This document shows positions 48,808 through 60,730 of a stretch of 64,000 bases of DNA, one piece after another. The stretch's first letter is position 1; every line of letters starts with the position of its first letter. A program made the translations under genes and the position numbers. The stretch covers positions 45,485,561-45,549,560 of the forward strand of contig NC_088775.1 in assembly GCF_954871325.1 (NCBI RefSeq). Reading direction: 5' to 3'. Below the pieces are notes generated by a model. That model was given only the letters and a program-made list of their open reading frames with translations, ran no database searches and was not told the origin of the DNA. The stretch is from Gordionus sp. m RMFG-2023. Its lineage: Eukaryota; Nematomorpha; Gordioida; Chordodea; Parachordodidae.

Positions 48808-50315
48808 ATGAAAACATATTTTCTACTAATAGTTCTTTCATGGAGTATCGTTTTTACAATTCAGGAAAATTGTCTCTCATCAATTATTTCTAAGATCGCC
48901 ATCCCAGATAAGGAAAAGTTTGTATTATGTCAAATAATATTTCGATATCAGGTATTAGATATACCCATTTTGGGACGGTTGTCCAGTGAAGATTTACAAG
49001 GTATTTTTAATGATTATATAATTTTTTTAAATTTATATTGTATTGAAAATAAATGAATATATAAATTGAAACAACAAAGATACTTTAGATTATAAAATAA
49101 GATAATGAATTAATCTTTCAATATAGTTGTCTATATATTAACATTTATATGGTTTTATCATATTTGTAAATTAATCTCAAGGTGGTAAATAATATAAATA
49201 ATTCTAAGATTCTACATGTTGTAATCATAACTAATATAAATTTTTAATTAAAACAGATAATGTCAACAGTTTTATGGATAATTCATTTTATGGAAGTCCA
49301 AGAATGAAGAAAAACGTTAAGTATCGTGTTTGGCTTAGAAACGATGGTAATTACAAAAGTATAATCGTCTAACTATTATAATAATTCGAGGAAAATATTT
49401 TTTAACATGAATTGTTTTTAACATGAATTGTTTTTTAACATGAATTGTTTTTTAATATGAATTGTTTTTTAACATGAATTGTTTTCCTGATCACCAGAAA
49501 TCATAAATTTAGACTAAGTATATAATGTAAAAATCTTTTCGCTAATTTGAAATTATGAATGAAAAACAAGATAAACTTATTTTTTAATTAAATTGACTAT
49601 GTTTAACACATGCGTAGCCAAGGAGAGATTCCTACCGGGGAAAGAAATTTGAAAAAATTTAAAATTACCCCTTTCTTTTCCCTCATTTACTCTTTAAGGC
49701 TAAATATAAATCTTAATTTATTTATTCAGAGTGATCAATGACATATAATACTACCTAGAGTGACGATTCATTCATTTAAGTGTGTGACAATATAAATCAG
49801 ATAGTGAAATGCCATTTTGGCTTCCCATGCATTATAAAATTTTATGAAACTTTAGAAAAATCAGATTCTCCTTTATTTTAAAAAAATTTATGGGAAACCA
49901 AAATGATGTATGATCAGCTGATTAGTACTCAGCGACTCTTCAAAATGTATTTTAATGAATGGTCAATATAGGTAAATATTATATGTCACTAATATTTTCT
50001 TTTGTTAATTATAACATGAAAAATTTTATGAATGGTTACCTTATCACATACTAATAAATAAAATCAGTTATGAAAGTTATTTTATATTTTTCAAATAATC
50101 TTAAATGGTTTTGTTTATTTTATAATTAATAAAAATATTTTTTTTAAAAAAAGAGGACTTAAAAATACGTAAACATTTTGTTATTTATTATTTATGAATT
50201 AAAAAATAAACTTTAATTCATAGGTAAGTGTTCAAAAGTTTTAATATTTCAAAAAGTTTTTTTTTAATTTTATCAAAAGTTATTTTCAGGAGAACTTGAT
50301 AAGATTAATTTATAG
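48808..50315 (+). CDS. predicted small secreted protein, three exons
   Basis: Exons are 48808-49000 (193 nt), 49257-49346 (90 nt) and 50290-50315. Each intron runs GT...AG and both are phase 1, so the parts join in frame into 102 residues. The product starts MKTYFLLIVLSWSIVFTIQ, a good signal peptide with likely cleavage near residue 19-20. A mature region with two Cys follows (ENCLSSIISKIAIPDKEKF, then LCQ), ending YRVWLRNDGELDKINL. The acceptors ATTAAAACAG and TTATTTTCAG are normal. No family is recognised. The third exon is very short, so a different 3' end is possible, and intron 2 (about 940 bp) holds a tandem repeat. It is the best candidate host gene in the window, but expression is unproven. 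Confidence 0.42.
49404..49485. repeat. 17-bp tandem repeat, five units
   Basis: AACATGAATTG (one unit AATATGAATTG) followed by a T-run starts at 49404, 49420, 49437, 49454 and 49471. It lies in the proposed second intron of the secreted-protein gene. Confidence 0.9.
49609..49690 (+). repeat. solo end of a hAT-B-family element
   Basis: ACATGCGTAGCCAAGGAGAG, then CTACCGGGGAAAG, resembles the opening CAGTGGCGTAG plus G-rich tract of hAT-B. No partner end was seen. Confidence 0.4.
49811..49912. repeat. short hairpin, about 15-bp arms
   Basis: ATTTTGGCTTCCCAT at about 49813-49827 is complementary, apart from one base, to ATGGGAAACCAAAAT at about 49891-49905. It may be a MITE remnant. Confidence 0.55.
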
Positions 50316-50319
50316 TGTG

Positions 50320-50896
50320 GCACTATTTTATAGCCAACCTGTGGGTTTAATATTTAAAAAGCAAATCTCATTTTTGGATTTATTAAGGGAAAGCCCCAAG
50401 AGCGAGAAATTGTCCTCGAAATATTTTATGGGTTATCTTCTAAGTAGCATATATTAAGTCTAAGTTAATTATGTTTTATTTGGAAAACAAATGACGGAAT
50501 CTAGACAAAAAAAAAAGAGGGGCAATATTTGTAATTTCAAAGCTCCTATTTTTTTATTGGATAATTAATTAAGCAAACAATTTTATTTTTATATCACTCA
50601 AAATATTTTTTATTAGATTTCGATACTCTGTTGAAATATTTATTTTTAAAGTTTCAACTAGTGCAGCCAGGATTTTTCTAATAAGGGAGATAGGGCTACT
50701 AGGTGATGTTTTCCCCTATAAATTTTACTTGAGGTATTTAAGTTAACTTATTGCAGGCCTTTGGTGTTCATTTTTGGTTAGTCACTTTTTAAAAATTTAC
50801 TTTTATTATTTTTCTTTCAAATTATTTTTAGTGATATATTACTTTGAAAATAGTTATTGAGATATCTCTAGGAGTGGGGAGGTAGAGTTTTTATTA
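50320..50896. other. AT-rich stretch with one solo transposon end
   Basis: GTGCAGCCAGGATTTTTCTAA at about 50662, then a GGGAGATAGGG patch, resembles hAT-B-family termini. No gene is seen. Confidence 0.35.
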
Positions 50897-50904
50897 TAAA
50901 TAAT

Positions 50905-53803
50905 AGGAGTTGTTAAAGTATCTAGGTACAAGTATCTAGATATAAAAATATGGTATCTGTATCTAGATAGATTTTTGATTAAAGTATCTGTATCTAGATA
51001 TTATTTTAGAGGTATCTGTTTTAGATACTTTTTAAGATACATTTTGATATACTTTTATTTAACGCCTTTTTATATTATAAATAAATATACATAAATGTAA
51101 AATTTATTTTATTTCATATGAGCATTTAAATTAATATAAATATATATATATAAATATATGTAAAATATTAAAACTTGTATATAAAAAAGAATATATAAAT
51201 ATTAATGAAATATTATGTCCGAGTTATCAATAACAAGCAAATTCTGATATTACAATCCATCTCAAGGAATTTGCCATTTTTAATTGCAATGGAATTGGTA
51301 TTTTATTTTATTTATTATATTAATTTTTCAGATTAACATTGAGGACGAAAATGACGACATCCATGGCCAATTTATAGACCATATTTTAAAATAATATCTC
51401 ATAATAAAGAAAACAAATCTCTGTTAGTAAAATGTTTGCCATGTTTACCAAAAAATATACAAATTTCTGTTAGCATTAGGTAACATTGTGAAGCATTTAA
51501 GGGTATAATTACTAAATATATGTTTACAATTTTAATTTTAAATTTTAAGAGAAAACATCAAACACTCCTAATCCAAATAAAAAAGGGGAAGGAGAAAAAA
51601 TCTATTAAAGAAAATATTGGACTAGGCTCATCGTCCGTTTATTTTTTTCCCAAGAGACCTAAGCTTTTAACCCAAGCCATTTTAGATGATTTAATAACCA
51701 ATTTTATTATTGATAGCATTCAGCCATTTTCAGTTGTTGAAAATTCATCATTTATAAAAATGATCAAAACATTAGCTCCACAAAAAAATTTAATTTGCAG
51801 ACAGACAGTGGTTGCTAGAATTTCCCAAAGATGGGAGAATGAAAAGAAAGAAATTATTAAAAGTCTAATAGAACCATCGTTAATATGCACAACAGCAGAT
51901 AGTTGGAGTGCCTATCGCCGGTAAACACTTAAATTTGTATAATAATTTAATTACAAACAAATTATTTGAGCAGTTTTAAGAAATGTTAATTTTTAGTTCA
52001 TACATAGGAGTCACTGCACACTATATAGATCCAACAAGTTTGGAAAGAAAAAATGTAGCGTTGGCTTGTAAAAGAATGACTGGTTGTCATACATATGATA
52101 AAATAGAAAAAAATTTACAAGATATAGCAAAGGATTATTGCATACAAAATAAAATTTCAAAGACCATTACTGATAATGCCAAAAACTTTATCAAGTGATT
52201 TAGGTTTATTTTATAAGCCAATTGAAAATATTAGTGAATCCATTGATGATCTGGAAGATGAATAAACAGTTGCACCAATATCAATATCAGGTCTTTCTTT
52301 ATACTACTGCTCAGGATTTTGAAATATCAGTATCATATATTTTACCTAATCATCAATGTTGCGTCAGTCACACATTGAATCTTGTTGCCACTGTAAATAC
52401 AAATAGAGCCTTGCAGTGTAAACAATATCAGAGGGTAAAACTATAATTTTAATTATAATATTTTATATTTTATTCCTTAGATATATAGCACATTGTCTAA
52501 ATGCCAAAATATATGGAATAGACAAAATAAATCTCAAAATTCAGCTGAGATTATAAAAAAAAAATATTGGCCGTTATTTTATATGTCCCAATATAACTAG
52601 ATGGAACTCCACTTATAGTGCTTTACAATTAATGTCAGAAATTATTAAGACTAAATTTGAAAAATTGGACAAGATTTGCGATGGATATCTAATGAATGTG
52701 ATTTTATTCATGAATATTGTTTAGTTATAAATAAAATTTGTATATACAGCATTATTTTAAATTAGCTAATGAAGCCAGTAGCAAGTTCACTAGGGAGATA
52801 AATATATGTTCACAGCTTATTACTGTGCACTATTTCCCAGCTCATTATTAAATTGAAAAATTTTAAACAAATGAACCTGAAATTTTGTTTACCACTCTTA
52901 AATGCCTTACTTAAAGGGATTGAAGATAGGTAAATTAATAATAAATTAATCAATATTTAATAATTCTAGGTTTATTGTGACAATTTTTGAAGATGAAAAT
53001 ATTTTGGCAACTATGCTTCATCCTTTTTTTAACTAGATTGGACATGGTTGCAAATGGATGAAAATTTTAATAAAAAAAAATACAAAGATTAGTTGAGGAA
53101 TTATCAAAGTCTTCAAATGAGTGCAAATTAACCTCTGAAAAAAAAACCAATAATTTAATATTCGATTTTTTTCAGTATCCCACAGCAGGAATATGATTGT
53201 TAATGATTTAAATTCTGATGATCAACAAATTTTAAATAGTTTTTTCAAAAATGAATGCCGAGATTTTAGTATTTTTAAACAATATCCTGATATAAAAATG
53301 TTATTCATTAAATATAATACCACAATCCCTTTCAGCGCCCCTGTTGAAAGACTTTTTAGTATAGCTAAAAATGTCTTTACAGATAAACGAAGATGTCTTA
53401 ATGACCAAAATTTTGAAAATATTTTATTACTGAAATCTAATAATTATTTATAATCATTTAATCATATATTATATTATTTTATTAATGATATATAATAATT
53501 ATTTATATTAATCATATATTATTTTAATATCTAAAAATCATTATTTTAGTTATATTTTGATAAATGTGATATCGAGTCAATAAATATTTTAGATCATTTC
53601 ATGAATTTTCACAATAGAATCCTAATTTAGGTTTATTCAAACCTTATCTAAGAGTATACTAAAAATTGTATCTGTACCTAGATACATTTTAAGTTGTATC
53701 TGTATCTAGATAACTTTTTAAAAGCTGTATCGGTATCTAGATAAATTTTTAGACTATGTATCTGTATCTAGATCCATCTAAAAAGTATCTTTTAACAACT
53801 CTG
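50905..53803 (+). mobile_element. hAT-C: BED-type hAT DNA transposon
   Basis: An exact TSD TAAATAAT flanks it at 50897-50904 and 53804-53811. The right end TTTAACAACTCTG is canonical, while the left end (AGGAGTTGTTAAAG) has changes in its first bases. Subterminal repeats are variants of GTATCTAGATA, densely placed at 50925-51060 and 53670-53790. Length is 2899 bp. It shares its terminal repeat with hAT-A and hAT-D but not their subterminal motif. Confidence 0.92.
51300..53453 (+). pseudogene. hAT-C transposase, heavily broken
   Basis: In order there are a BED-finger trace (KCLPCLP at about 51440, then KHLR), a good exon ending at 51920 with FIIDSIQPFSVVENSSFIKM and ICTTADSWSAYRR, and an exon from 51997 with YIGVTAHYIDPTSLERK and CKRMTGCHTYDKI. 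The next, at 52330-52435, holds LPNHQCCVSHTLNLVAT. A degraded middle follows (IWNRQNKSQN). The tail at 53193-53453 reads YNTTIPFSAPVERLFSIAKN, the dimerisation domain. Intron positions after the AYRR/HNRR motif and before the IYSTLSKCQ segment match or approach those of hAT-A. Numerous stops and frame changes in the middle make it plainly inactive. It is clearly older than hAT-A in coding decay although its TSD is still exact. Confidence 0.85.
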
Positions 53804-53811
53804 TAAATAAT

Positions 53812-54646
<835 letters not shown>

Positions 54647-55959
54647 CTTTTTCTCCATGAAAATCTTGTTTTACGCCTGGACATAAATTTATATTTTTTT
54701 TGGTAATCTTTTAGTTAATTTGTATATTTATTTTTGATAATGCTCTTATCACTAATTATCTAAATAAATTTATTGATTTATTATCAGCCTATATTTGGAG
54801 TTTAATCATTATTTGTTTTAAAATAACTTGGATGATGCCATAATTTCTTTCAAATAAATAAGTTTTTAGATAAATTGTTGAAATTTTAAGTAAAATATTA
54901 TAAATAATAAACGATTCAAAATATAATTTATTTTTATCAAATAATTTAATTATTAAAGCACTGAAATATTTTTTTCTTTTATAAAACAAATATCTAGATG
55001 AATTCTCAAAAAAAACCAATTATCCATTTCTAAGATTTGGAAGATAATTATTATTCAATGGTAACTATTTAAGCTTCATATATAAAATTATTTTATGGAA
55101 TATTTTATACTAAAGGCAAAATTTATATATAAACATAAACTTTTATATACAACTTTTTACATTATACAAATTAATTTTATTTAACTTATTAATCGTGTCC
55201 TTTATTAATCAGTGCATTAGTATATACGTGATTTATAAATTTCATATAGTAATTAATTTTACCGTTATAAATAAAATTATGTTTATAATATCAATAACTC
55301 TTTAAAAACATATGAATAAGATTTATTGTAAAACATTTCATTTCCTTGTTAGGGAAATCAAGGCGGGAATCATGGTAATGCAAGAGTTAGAACTCCTCAA
55401 CCTTATTTATAATTAACTTCATCTAAATAATATAGTCGAATAGGTATAGTTAGGCATTTGCTTTTGAAGGGGGATAAATTTTTAAAATATTCTAAAATAA
55501 AATTTGAATTTTATCTTGGAGTTTTTTAACATCTGAAATTTAATAAATTTTTTAGGACTAGTTGCTATAAATAAATTGTGGATTACTAATAGCCAAATTT
55601 TAAAAATTTATTTCCAATTCCGATGTATTTTTTTGCAAGATTTTTGGCCCGGCCAAAATTATTTTTGTTTTTAATCAATTTATTGCCCAGACCAGAAAAA
55701 AATTTAAAATATCCTTATTTTCAAAATTGTTTAAAAGAGAAGTTGAAAATGCGAGCAGTAAATGATAACAGCTCTATTATAAAATTTTAAAACATTTTCC
55801 AATTGAATAATCAATATATCGAAAAAAATTAAGCCTTACGAGGATTTTTAGAATATAATTTTTCGCCCCGTCCTGGGTCTCTACTTAATGCATTAAACAA
55901 AATCAAATTTAAGAGGTAAAAACAATAATATTATCTATCGTATTATAATATTACTAGCA
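54647..55959. other. AT-rich stretch, nothing coding recognised
   Basis: A TTTTGGCCCGGCCAAAA palindrome-like patch near 55645-55660, and CGCCCCGTCCTGGG near 55864, look like one more GCCCGGC-bearing MITE relic. The minus-strand frame at 54789-55019 is AT-rich noise. Confidence 0.35.
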
Positions 55960-56070
55960 GCAAATCCATCAAGAATGACAGGCGATTCGGATATTTCTGT
56001 TTCGTTTGAAGATGGATGAATTAAAAATTTTATGAGTAAATCATAAATGCATTTGTTGCGATATGATTCC
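55960..56070 (+). pseudogene. start of the gag-like / LINE ORF1 fossil, second copy
   Basis: MTGDSDISVSFEDG followed by IKNFMSKS parallels MTGES...KNKMSESEM of the 43-kb copy, and the few bases before the ATG (CATCAAGA/TCTAGA-type context) are also alike. Only a short 5' fragment is recognisable. Confidence 0.45.
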
Positions 56071-56951
56071 TTAATTGTATATTATTTTTAAAATATGTTA
56101 ACAGTCTAAGGTACCTTCAATATGAACAAATACTCTGTACATAATGACCATTATAGAATAAAGAAGAAAATTCTGATTCCCGATAAAATAAATAGAAGAT
56201 AAAAAAACTATGTGAGATAATAGCGAGGTTTATATCTAGAAGAATATAGGTATATTCATTGTTTGATGAGGTAGTGAGATACTTAAAATTGAAAGCTTAA
56301 TGTAAAAATACATATATGGTAAGACCTGATTATATGTTTTGTGTAAATAAGATTTAATATACAAAATTAAATAAGAATAAGCATAAGAGACAATCCACAT
56401 AAATTGAAATGTGTTATTAAAGAACAATATAAAAACTTATATAACTCAAAAATTTTGATTATAATAAATGAAATAATTGTTCTATTGAAAATTAAAATTA
56501 TGATCTCTCAGATAGTAGTATATCGTTTATGTCTGGACTTAGTATATAAAATCAAGATTCGGATATTTTAAAGGTTGAATGTAAATATTATAAATTGAAG
56601 GGATAAATATTTTACTCATTTGGCCAATAAACCAATATTATAAAGAGGTCAAATAATTTAACTATAATCAAATTGATCCTATCTGAAATATCATATATTT
56701 CTCATATGCAGCTTTCAATATGTTACATAGAGATAACGGTGGTGATAGATAACGATGGTGTTTTTTATTTATAATAAATTTATTCTAAAACTAAAAATGA
56801 TACTAAAAATAAATATAAAATAAGGTATATATATATGTATTATAAAAAAACAATTTAAACGAAATATATAGTTAAAGGCTATAATAACAATTTAAGTTAA
56901 ATAAAAATCTCGATTAACACAATAAGAACCTCATTTTCTCTTCATCAAACA
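56071..56951. other. AT-rich stretch, nothing recognised
   Basis: There is no supportable gene. The minus-strand frame at 56236-56427 is AT-rich noise. Confidence 0.35.
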
Positions 56952-57123
56952 ATGAATACGTATATACATCTAGATATAAATCAGAAAACTATTCTGAATT
57001 GTATGCAATTATCGCACATATTCATTTTATATATTTTATTTATTTTGCCAGTCATAATTGACGGAGAATCAAAATTCTCTTGCTCGATGATGGTCATTAT
57101 GTATCAATTATTTATTCATATTG
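56952..57123 (+). CDS. possible first exon of a secreted protein
   Basis: From the inner ATG at 57003 the frame reads MQLSHIFILYILFILPVII, then DGESKFSCSMM and ends FIHIEG before a GTATAA donor-like site. This is a plausible signal peptide plus short exon, and the splice phase (1) is the same as in the gene at 48808. I could not place a second exon downstream, and hydrophobic frames arise easily in AT-rich DNA, so this is weak. Confidence 0.2.
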
Positions 57124-57179
57124 AAGGTATAAATATATAATAAAAATTACGGAATCATGTCGGATCAAAATAAAGGTAA

Positions 57180-57265
57180 ATTTGATTCCCTCCTTAAAAT
57201 TCTGCTTTATTCATCATCAAACGAAGTAGAAATATTTGAATCACCCGTCATTCTTGAAGAATTAG
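57180..57265 (-). pseudogene. start of the gag-like / LINE ORF1 fossil, third copy
   Basis: On the minus strand RMTGDSNISTSFDDE begins at about 57265 and matches the peptide at 55.97 kb. Only the 5' fragment is visible. Confidence 0.45.
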
Positions 57266-57953
57266 CTTCTTTTTCTTTATAATATATAAATTTCACTCAT
57301 TTTATTAATTCATAAACTAACTCTAAACCATCTTGATTCCCTTTCCTATAAAAAATGGATTTCCTACTTATGAACATTCCTACTAATACATCATTTTACA
57401 TGTAAAAATATATTATGACTACTACTGAATAAAAATATTATAAGTCAGTATAATATAATACTTAAATGCTCAGTCAGAGATTTTAAAAGCCCATGTATTT
57501 AAAAAAACTGATAACTTGTTAGATATATGTTGTCTGATTAGCAATTATGATATTTTAAGATATTTGAATTAATATATATATATAAATATTATTATGACTC
57601 ATGAAAATTTTTGGACTTGGTTAAGGGTCAATAGAATATTTAGTGCTAAATATGATATATTTAAACAACATATTTGATTTATAATAAACAGTGTTTTATT
57701 TAAATCTTAAGAACAAAAAATTTAATTATTTCAGCTAAGTGTAACTTTTTCTGATAATATAATTTTAAATTAAAGCCTTATTTTTTTAAAAAAGATATAT
57801 AGAAATTTTATTCTTAGATTTTTATAAGCCTTTTACTTTAAAAAAACTTTAAATATTAGATTGCATGTTGGATGATGATTAGTCTGATTAGAGATTATGA
57901 TATTATATTTAAATTAATATATAAAAAAAACTATTATTATGAATCAGAGAGGA
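57266..57953. other. AT-rich stretch with an internal duplication trace
   Basis: Blocks at 57520-57600 and 57850-57945 are alike (ATGTTG...GATTAG-AATTATGATATT, then ATATATA...TATTATTATGA), so a local duplication is likely. No gene is seen. Confidence 0.35.
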
Positions 57954-58115
57954 TTGGGCAGTAACGCAAATATTTTTATATAAAATACTAAATACAAATT
58001 ATTTTTTGTGTTTATATTTATTTGAATATTTTAGTAAGTATTTGTATTTATATTTTAAATTCTAAAAAATTAAAAGTATTTATTTAGTATTATCGATCTT
58101 TTTAATTTCATAAGA
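57954..58115 (+). repeat. possible MITE end (TTGGGCAGTAACG)
   Basis: GGATTGGGCAGTAACGCAAA opens a run of AAATAC/GTATTTGTATTTATATTT blocks, the same style as the 2941-3172 patch in opposite orientation. Limits are unsure. Confidence 0.3.
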
Positions 58116-58756
58116 AATGCAAATACAGATACTATAAATTGAATTTTAATTGTAAATCAACTATTTATTAATTTAATAAATATTAGGTTTTTGACCCGAA
58201 TTCGAGTTTAATTGACAAAAAATATAGATTCCACCAGTTCGGCTGTTTGATAGACGAGAAAAATATAGAGTCGGCTAAGTTTTTTTATATTAAGCTATAA
58301 CAATTTCTACAGGGAATCTGTTACAAATCAACATTCTCTTTTAAATGTAATTTTACCATTTTAGATGGTAAATTTTAGTGTTGTAAAAAGTCAAATCCAT
58401 TCAACTCAGAGTCGATATTCTACTAACTTAGTTCACAACTCGAGTCGTGAACTCGAAGACGAATAGTTATCAATTATTATTGTTTTATTTTAAAAATGTT
58501 TGCAATGTGTATGAAAGGAAGTGGAGTAAACCCTAAGGGAAAAAATAAATAAAAAAAAATTCTTACTTTCATAAGTTTTTATTGATAAAATTATATTATA
58601 AAAAATATAATATAGATGGAGCCATTTCAAATAAAAAATTATTATTTTTTTATATTAAAAATAAAAAGTGTATAAAAAGATTGGTAAGATTAATAAATTT
58701 TTTAAATTTTTTATAATTTTTTAATATTAAGAATAGTTTAAAATATTTATTTAAAA

Positions 58757-58951
58757 ATGATATTTTTTGTGGACCCGGTTAATAGAAGCATAAATACCCA
58801 GTTCATCGAGTGTCCTTTGCGTGACCTCAAAACAAAATATGTTAAATCTGGGTCCCAGTTTATGGAAGATTACATAAAACCTTATTTATTTAAAGAGAGA
58901 AAATATAAATCTATTGATATCTTTAAAAATGTTTTAGAATATTTTATTTAA
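58757..58951 (+). pseudogene. Merlin / ISXO2-like transposase C-terminus
   Basis: The frame reads FVDPVNRSINTQFIE, then RDLKTKYVKSG, FMEDYIKPYLFKERKYK and DIFKNVLEYF. From memory of the family, Merlin and ISXO2-like DDE transposases end with FVDP-TG-HTQ-IE--W--LK, a variable stretch, then a Y--E--WR-----D-F-----I pattern. This agrees in order and spacing, and the catalytic Glu would be the E of QFIE. The Trp usually found two residues after it is replaced here. Upstream sequence does not show the rest of the DDE domain, so only the last ~60 residues remain. It ends at a stop followed by AT-rich DNA. No terminal repeats were found. Confidence 0.6.
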
Positions 58952-59367
58952 GTTGTTATACATTTTTATATTTTAAATTTAAAAAATAAATTTAAATAAA
59001 GTCTAAGTATTATTGCTCAGAATATGAATTAGAAATAAAACTTATAAGTAATGATATAAGTGTCCATTAAGAAAGAATCAAAGTCTAAATTACAAATCTG
59101 CACTGCATCTTTATAACCCATAAAGATTTTTACCCAATTAGACCTTCTATTTAATTAAATTTTATCCTGTCCCTCCCATTTTTATTTTTATTTTTACAAA
59201 AAAATAGCTAAATAATTTTCTATAATAAAAACATCAATCAACAAAAAAATATTAAAAAAATATATGTGTAAAAATTAACAACCAATGGTTTTCGATAATA
59301 AAAATATTATTCAACAAAAAATAAGAAAGGAAGGAAGGAAGAAAGAAAGAAAGAAAAACAAACTATA
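58952..59367. other. AT-rich stretch with a short GGAA/GAAA run
   Basis: A GGAAGGAA-GAAAGAAA run lies at 59325-59357. Nothing else is recognised. Confidence 0.45.
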
Positions 59368-59618
59368 ATCTTACCCAGAGTTGTTAACGCTCCTTTTTAA
59401 AAGTAGCTAGCTCCCTCTCCCGCTCCTACCTTCTCAAAAGGAGCTAGTTCCCGCTTCCGCTACTACATTTTTAAAAGGAGCTAGCTCCCGCTCCAAGTAA
59501 AGGAGTGCCACTCCATAACCGCTCCTTTGATTTTTATTTTTTTAGAAGGTATACGAAACAAAATCATATTTTTTTATCAAAAAGTTTTAATTTATAAACT
59601 TTTATTAACCCTCAAAAG

Positions 59619-59841
59619 TAGTGTTGTTAAACGGCTCGTTTTGAGCCGATTTTTAAAAACGGCTAACTCAATATTTCATCCAGAATAGTATTACGCAAGC
59701 CTGAAGATTTTGTTTGTAGAAGGAATAAAGGTTTGGACATCTATTAGCGAAATCTCGAGGCTTAGGGAATATTTTTCTTGCTAAAATATTGAGTTAGCCG
59801 TTTTTAAGAATCGGCTCAAAACGAGCCGTTTAACAACACTA
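59619..59841. mobile_element. 223-bp hAT MITE nested in hAT-D (best copy of its family)
   Basis: It is flanked by the exact TSD CTCAAAAG (59611-59618 and 59842-59849). Its ends are TAGTGTTGTTAAACGG and CCGTTTAACAACACTA, and the arms (CGGCTCGTTTTGAGCCG, ATTGAGTTAGCCG and complements) remain complementary for about 55-60 bp. No coding content. Relatives lie at 3467, 5950, 20319 and 40004. Confidence 0.93.
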
Positions 59842-60150
59842 CTCAAAAGTAATAAATTTTCTAAATTAGAATCCAACAAACATCCACGCCTCTCCCCTAA
59901 GACCTGTTTTGCAAATACTAAGTAAGCGCTCCATAGGAGCACTAGAGGGAAGCGGGATTAACGATATTTTTTAATTCAGGTATAAAAAAAAGAGGTTGAA
60001 CAATTAATGAGAAAATTAAAATAAATATTAAAATATATTTAAAAAAGCATCATATCTAACAACCCAAACTCAACTATAATGAATTGCCCAAAAATAATTA
60101 TAACCAATTTTAAAAAAACTCCAAATAAAAAAAAATATAAGATTTTTTAC

Positions 60151-60342
60151 TTTTAGATGCTTTTTTAGATTGGAGCTGCTCACTTTTGAAAATGAAATAC
60201 TTTTACTTAAACATAAAAGGCATTTTGCCCTTAAATTTGTTTGATCATTTGAATCAACATCTTTTAGAAGTTTAAAATATTTTTTGTATGGAAATTGAAA
60301 TTCGATGTCTTCTTCTATGATCTCTAAATCCATAATAACCAA
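60151..60342 (-). pseudogene. BED-finger exon 1 of the hAT-D transposase
   Basis: The exon runs from ATG at 60342 to a GTAAAA donor after 60151, giving 64 residues. It has an acidic start (MVIMDLEIIEEDIEF) and FPYKKYFKLLKD, then the finger's Cys pair (AKCLLCL, about residues 41-46) and SSSNLKKHLK, the loop before the zinc-binding His residues. The frame is open throughout. The donor lies at the same point of the BED finger as in hAT-A, so the intron position is ancestral. All later exons (rest of the finger, RNase H-like and dimerisation domains) are missing, so no active transposase can be made from it. Confidence 0.8.
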
Positions 60343-60730
60343 AACTATTTTTTATTATACATCTATAAAATGAATATTAATATGACTTACAAGATTTTCC
60401 ACAAAATTTTCAATATAAAAATGAAAAACTTGATGTTTAATATTTAAAAGATTAGAAGAAAAACCAATATAAAACTCGGCTCAACATTTAATAATGGATA
60501 AATTTAAATAAAATTTCATTTTTATCGAATTTTAATTAATAAATATTATAAATATTTAAAAAATAATTTAATTTATACCATAAATTTAAAGGAGCGGTGG
60601 AACGGCGCTCCTCCACTCCAGCCCTAAAAGGAGCTAGCTCCCGCTCCTCATTTTTAAACGCTCTGTTTATGAAAAAATGTAGCGCCGCTCCTGTAGCTCT
60701 GCTTCGCTCCTTAACAACTCTGATCTTACC

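Larger units (their letters stand above)
59376..60722 (-). mobile_element. hAT-D: 1.35-kb BED-type hAT deletion derivative
   Basis: Termini CAGAGTTGTTAA and TTAACAACTCTG are flanked by the exact TSD ATCTTACC (59368-59375 and 60723-60730). Subterminal repeats centre on GGAGCTAGCTCC (59477-59488 and 60630-60641), with many CGCTCC-type half-sites between. Only the first transposase exon is kept, on the minus strand. A 223-bp MITE has inserted at 59619. The exact TSD and termini suggest a recent move, driven by a transposase encoded elsewhere. Confidence 0.95.

Noticed and set aside
49404-49485. CRISPR-like array
   Set aside because: Units are 17 bp with no spacers of constant length. It is a plain tandem repeat in a eukaryotic intron. 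The same holds for 2571-2677 and 35104-35654.
58428-58452. 24-bp near-palindrome AGTTCACAACTCGAGTCGTG-type
   Set aside because: It is isolated, with no element ends or gene nearby, and short palindromes occur by chance over 64 kb.
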